NCBI GenBank assembly: GCA_022837185.1
Contig: JALHJD010000182.1
Location: 1 to 6,189, forward strand
Origin: Desulfobacteraceae bacterium
Lineage (GTDB): Bacteria > Desulfobacterota > Desulfobulbia > Desulfobulbales > Desulfobulbaceae
Direction: 5' to 3'
DNA length: 6,189 nucleotides
The number at the start of each line of letters is the position of its first letter. Positions within the stretch are counted from its first letter, which is position 1. Position numbers and translations under genes: made by a program. The notes under the pieces were generated by a model. It was not told the DNA's origin, did not search any database, and worked only from the letters and a program-made list of their open reading frames with translations. This document shows positions 3,801 through 6,189 of the stretch, piece after piece.

Positions 3801-6189
3801 CCGCCACCCCCTGCATGGAATAGGGTTCAAAAGCATACGGATTGTTGCTCTCGTAAATCCGGACCCTGGTTCGGCCTTCCAGTACATCGTAAAAGGTCTC
3901 GGCCACCTGATCTATGCAGTAGTTGTCGAGCCGCCCGTTCGGGATGCAGGGGCCGGCCGGGGGAATGCACCGGTCTGCATTGCCGTCGTAGCCCCGGGGC
4001 GGGGAACAGTCCTGGCGGGCAAAGCCGGAACTGTCGAGCCACAGGGCCTGGACCGTGCCGGTCCAGCTGGCCTCCCGGTCGCCGTCCTTTTTCAGCGGTT
4101 CGTAGTAGGCCTGGTACAGGGCGCCTTCGCCGCGGACATTGCTCGAAACCACGGCGGCGGCCGTCCCCGAGGAGGTCCGATCCAGAATGGCCGTCAACAC
4201 GCGGTTGAGAGCGTTTTCCAGTTCCCGCGGATGGCTGGCGTAAAAGTAGGTGTCCGGAATACCGTCCGGGCCGGGCTCGCCGGTGGCGTTGATCCGCCGG
4301 TCCCACTCATCCTGCAGGTCGGGCATGTCATTGCCGTTGCGGTCAATGAATCCGCCCCATTTGGCGGCATACCAGAGGGGGTCCTCCAGCAGGCCCGCCC
4401 GGGAAGCGCCGAGGCTGTACATCCTGACCGACGATCCGTCGATGGTGCAAGAGCCGAAATCGCCGCGGCAGTTGCAGCCGCCGGGGCCGGAGCAGTCGTC
4501 GCCCGAATCGGCCCGTTCCGGGAAGGAAAAGCCGTTGATCCCGGAATGGACATGAAAGCCGTCGTCGTCCGTGCCGCTGATGATATAGCCGAAACCCATG
4601 GCATAGGGTGTCGACTGGGCATGGACCTGGGTGGTGACGCTGATGGTGCCGGCATTGCCGTTGATTTCATAGAGCAGGGTGCCCCACATGTCCTGGTCGT
4701 AATCGCCGCCCTGCTCGCTGTCCTCCCAGTTGATATACGCCTTGCCCCGGCCGATGCCGCCGTCATTAACCACCTGTTCCACAAGCTTGAAGTCGACGAC
4801 GGCGCAGTTGCCGTGCGGGGTGAGCGATGTGTTGCGGCAGGCCGGCAGGATTTTTACGGCCGGCTCGCCGGTCAGCGGATGGACAATGTCGAGAACGGGT
4901 AGGGAGGAGGCCATGGCCACCGAATAGGTGTCCAGCTTCTGCATCCCCTTGAGCCCCCGGTTGCCGGTGGCGGTGTCCGGCCGGATATCCTTGACATGGG
5001 CATAGTAGGCCAGCCCGGCGATCCGGTACGAACCTCCGAGTCTCGGCGCTTCCGGGCAGATTCCGCCGGTTCCCCCCAGGCTGGTGACGGTCTTGGGGGT
5101 GCAGAGCTGGTCGCCGGCGCCGCTTGCGAGGTTGACCTGTCCGACGTAATAGTCGTTGTCATGGATGGATTCCGCGGCCCCGACCACGTCGGTCATGGCC
5201 GCGGTGGACCGGTTGCCCGGCAGGTCGTTGGGGTCCCAGATGGTTGCCGGGCCGTAGCTCTGGTGGTCCAACTGGTCAAAATCGTAGGAGATGACGCTGG
5301 AGTTGAGGTTGATAACGCTCAAGGGGGCGCAGTAATTGTCGTGGCCAAGCGGGTCACTGAACGGCTGCGGCACCGGCAGGCCGGGGATGCCGGTGGAGAG
5401 GTTGGACTGGTAGGGTCCGATGACCCCGTTGCCGGAAAGGTAGTTGATCGACTGGTAATAGATCTCGGCAAAGGGGTTGCCCCAGTTTTTGCAGCGGTTG
5501 TCGGCCGTAACGGTTTGCAGATCGGACAGGCCCCAACTGCAGTTGTCGCCGGAATTATAGTAGCCGTTTTCCCCGTCATAGCCGACAATCCGGAACAGGC
5601 TCCAGGCGTTGATCAGACCTTCGGAGCGGTTGGTCGGCATGGGCCCGCCGGCGAACTGCGACACCAGGGGGAAGGTGCCGTCGGTCCGCACGTTGACTTC
5701 GTCATTGAAGCTGCCCATGTTGCGGACCAGAACACCGCCGGAGGTGTGCTTGTTGTAGGAGCCGGCGACCATGCCGAACTCCATCAGGTTGTCGTCGCCG
5801 TAATGCTGGAACAGGCCGACGGGCTTGAGGATGTCGTCGTTGGTGCCGAAGGTTTCGTCCGCGCCCGGGTAGGGCTTGCACTTTTCATTGCCGATCAGCC
5901 CGGGCACACAGACCTGGACCCGGGCCACGTAATTTTTGGCTCCGATCCCCCGGGACCAGTGGGGGCTCGACGCATGGGCATGAATGCCGGAGAACGCCGG
6001 ATCGTTGCTGTTGTCCGCCGGATGGTTGTCGATCGGCGCCCCGCCCGACCAGGTGACCTGCCAGCGTTCGTTGGAGGCCCACAGGGAGTGGTTGCCCCTG
6101 ACCACCTTGATCAGCGGCGGGGCGTCAAATTCCTCGGAATAGCTGTTCTGGTACAGGCTCATGTCAACGTCGGTGGTGTTGCCCAGGGT
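868..6189 (-). CDS. pilY1: PilY1-type type IV pilus biogenesis/tip protein, 5' partial
   Basis: PilY1/PilC proteins are secreted to the pilus tip or cell surface, promote pilus assembly, modulate retraction through calcium binding, and often act as adhesins. At least 1773 residues are visible. The frame stays open to the right edge (TLGNTTDVD precedes the Met at 6162), and that Met has no Shine-Dalgarno. Signal peptide and MIDAS motif must therefore lie outside. Residues 1-400 match the later part of the vWA-like region (NWGNPFAEIYY 226-236, SYDFDQ 292-297, YRIAGLAYYAHVKDIRPD 379-396). A linker follows, with LWYAAKWGGF (596-605), an EF-hand-like loop (607-618) and TGTVQALWLD (701-710). Next come a duplicated module (853-1034), a second EF-hand loop (1088-1099), and the PilC-type beta-propeller (PF05567). 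The propeller shows RLGDIINSTPTVVG (1157-1170), VYAGGNDGLLHAFN (1199-1212), EIWAYAP (1251-1257), VDGTPRVFDA (1280-1289), the calcium loop DWDLDFFAD (1474-1482) and FFGTGRY (1543-1549). The tail has DDPCTGEGLSRLYGLYY and GKLCWREQ. There are 27 cysteines. No frameshift is seen. Minor pilin genes are expected upstream. Confidence 0.95.
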   Translation of the reverse strand, partial: TLGNTTDVDMSLYQNSYSEEFDAPPLIKVVRGNHSLWASNERWQVTWSGGAPIDNHPADNSNDPAFSGIHAHASSPHWSRGIGAKNYVARVQVCVPGLIGNEKCKPYPGADETFGTNDDILKPVGLFQHYGDDNLMEFGMVAGSYNKHTSGGVLVRNMGSFNDEVNVRTDGTFPLVSQFAGGPMPTNRSEGLINAWSLFRIVGYDGENGYYNSGDNCSWGLSDLQTVTADNRCKNWGNPFAEIYYQSINYLSGNGVIGPYQSNLSTGIPGLPVPQPFSDPLGHDNYCAPLSVINLNSSVISYDFDQLDHQSYGPATIWDPNDLPGNRSTAAMTDVVGAAESIHDNDYYVGQVNLASGAGDQLCTPKTVTSLGGTGGICPEAPRLGGSYRIAGLAYYAHVKDIRPDTATGNRGLKGMQKLDTYSVAMASSLPVLDIVHPLTGEPAVKILPACRNTSLTPHGNCAVVDFKLVEQVVNDGGIGRGKAYINWEDSEQGGDYDQDMWGTLLYEINGNAGTISVTTQVHAQSTPYAMGFGYIISGTDDDGFHVHSGINGFSFPERADSGDDCSGPGGCNCRGDFGSCTIDGSSVRMYSLGASRAGLLEDPLWYAAKWGGFIDRNGNDMPDLQDEWDRRINATGEPGPDGIPDTYFYASHPRELENALNRVLTAILDRTSSGTAAAVVSSNVRGEGALYQAYYEPLKKDGDREASWTGTVQALWLDSSGFARQDCSPPRGYDGNADRCIPPAGPCIPNGRLDNYCIDQVAETFYDVLEGRTRVRIYESNNPYAFEPYSMQGVAETYAGGSLAIVPNAMEGNVAFNGATGEMTLNPYEIRGTVEGYDAVTGTVTMSIAAGDWQGPANRTFSNWRVLTSSGPGQGFSSDPVNLAANPAVTLVVNPAGDWIAAGDTLTLQTQGMVGRSGDSFADWGVECLQGAAATGEIKNFGIRLSNWDGATFIVENGSADFTSCTMARISTFNLRGTPCNIFNDWTVANLTRNTGVHGASSSPVTLMNSLHEPSCTAGTPSLSLVVFPAADWIRPGDRIMLANYRFTDQELDSLGYLWNAREQLYLATVPDPQLRINRAWSAAADLGRHITTWVDIDLDNEVDADEYLDFDNALFPAVSHGFFDVDSQAEAATVVDYVRGLEIPGTRGRTIRYADTDTGDNVMRLGDIINSTPTVVGSPQEAFNLLYGDKTYTMFRQQYQDRRIMVYAGGNDGLLHAFNGGFLNVTDDGFGRKTIEYIDSRRDSNGGFLDVRHPLGSEIWAYAPKNTLAHLKWLKDPNYGMSHVFYVDGTPRVFDANIFAADADHPHGWGTVLVVGMNMGGGEMEIDTMADDHLPGDRGGDNIVTRSAYIIMDITNPEIPPRLLGEIQVPDGSYTTVFPAVAAFRDPGAETTCNAGTTRCNDWYLVFGTGPDNLGTAESGQTAKMYLFDLTQLTTALSARPAGDEAVPAGCRVDPLTEAMNVITCDTGAAASFMGTPVIVDWDLDFFADTAYFGLVGDQSGTSGSLWRQAFDGDPRPAGWSGVHTLFQAYQPVSTQPVPAIDKQRNKWVFFGTGRYQALGDKTSTEVQSLYGVKDDQSGTAVGRNELLNVSATEVYTDRTLANPPASVSGAALTSFDALEEEIDNHVAGWYLDLPPILGLPGSAPATRNITDQALLGGVLFSSVFQPSDDPCTGEGLSRLYGLYYKTGTAYPGPTVFGSSPEDSGGEVKLRSLPYLDLGRGVATAPSIHSGADAGTSGLTIFTQLSTGDIVREQVETVLPVRTGKLCWREQ
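1717..1743 (-). other. Conserved PilY1 propeller calcium loop (residues 1474-1482)
   Basis: DWDLDFFAD keeps D1474, D1476, D1478 and D1482, with a backbone ligand expected at F1480. This matches the nine-residue loop of Pseudomonas aeruginosa PilY1 that controls pilus extension and retraction. It is followed by YFG and, after an insert, GSLWRQAF, the expected next strand. Confidence 0.75.
2866..2901 (-). other. EF-hand-like calcium loop 2 in PilY1 (residues 1088-1099)
   Basis: The segment DIDLDNEVDADE has acidic residues at all six EF-hand positions: D1088, D1090, D1092, E1094, D1096 and the bidentate-type E1099 at position 12. It lies just before the beta-propeller. Confidence 0.7.
3061..3606 (-). 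repeat. Internal duplicated module in PilY1 (residues 853-1034)
   Basis: Two related segments lie between the vWA-side region and the propeller. Copy A (853-900, bases 3463-3606) has FSNWRV, SSDPVNL and LVVNPAGDWIAAGDTLTL. Copy B (975-1034, bases 3061-3240) has FNDWTV, SSPVTLM and LVVFPAADWIRPGDRIML. Aligned landmarks are 122, 124 and 134 residues apart, so the copies have diverged with small insertions. The pattern suggests a repeated beta-rich module. I do not recognise it as a named domain. Confidence 0.65.
4309..4344 (-). other. EF-hand-like calcium loop 1 in PilY1 (residues 607-618)
   Basis: The segment DRNGNDMPDLQD places D607, N609, N611, D615 and D618 at EF-hand loop positions 1, 3, 5, 9 and 12. 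It follows the family segment LWYAAKWGGF. Calcium binding is inferred from the ligand spacing. Confidence 0.65.
4447..4494 (-). other. Cysteine-rich RGD loop in PilY1 (residues 557-572)
   Basis: Four cysteines (C557, C563, C565, C572) surround an Arg-Gly-Asp at 566-568 in the segment CNCRGDFGSC. The bases CGC GGC GAT at 4467-4459 encode the RGD. The loop lies about 40 residues before the first EF-hand-like loop. Disulfide bonding is likely for a secreted protein but is inferred. Confidence 0.6.

Noticed and set aside
4231..4902. Plus-strand open frame of 223 codons antisense to pilY1
   Set aside because: Same reasoning: biased composition and no domain, opposite a well-conserved PilY1 segment.
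6160..6162. Met codon as the pilY1 start
   Set aside because: The frame continues upstream to the window edge, no Shine-Dalgarno precedes the codon, and no signal peptide follows. It is an internal methionine.

Overview
The window holds two minus-strand genes separated by a repeat-filled gap. It looks like the chromosome of a fairly GC-rich Gram-negative bacterium with type IV pili. The large protein most resembles the PilY1 proteins of Desulfobacterota (former Deltaproteobacteria). The signs are the C-terminal ending around GKLCWREQ, the DxDxDxxxD loop written DWDLDFFAD, and the style of the region after the vWA core. This placement rests on remembered family patterns, not a search.

Layout. 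1-84 is AT-rich and holds no gene. 85-477 (minus) is a small DUF559 / Vsr-like PD-(D/E)XK nuclease-fold protein, with clearly lower GC than the rest. 478-867 is a 390-base intergenic region filled almost entirely by two tandem copies of a 187-bp repeat, about 94% identical. Each copy is a 100-bp palindromic, multi-hairpin REP/MITE-like element followed by a spacer ending in a 7-bp heptad array. 868-6189 (minus) is one uninterrupted reading frame for a giant PilY1-type pilus-tip adhesin/assembly protein. It runs off the right edge, so its true start, signal peptide and probable MIDAS motif lie outside the window.

How they relate. PilY1 is a secreted, calcium-responsive factor needed for type IV pilus assembly and often for surface adhesion. 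It is usually encoded with minor pilins (pilV/W/X/fimU types), which would be expected beyond the right edge. The DUF559 protein has no obvious functional link to pili. The repeats lie just after the pilY1 stop and reach the DUF559 ribosome-binding region. A perfect Shine-Dalgarno octamer overlaps the pilY1 stop but has no gene behind it.

I see no wholly new system. The points most worth following are the internal duplication and RGD/cysteine loop in PilY1, its three calcium-type loops, and the architecture of the repeat pair. Residue numbers for PilY1 count from the in-frame Met codon at 6162-6160; nine more codons precede it in the window.
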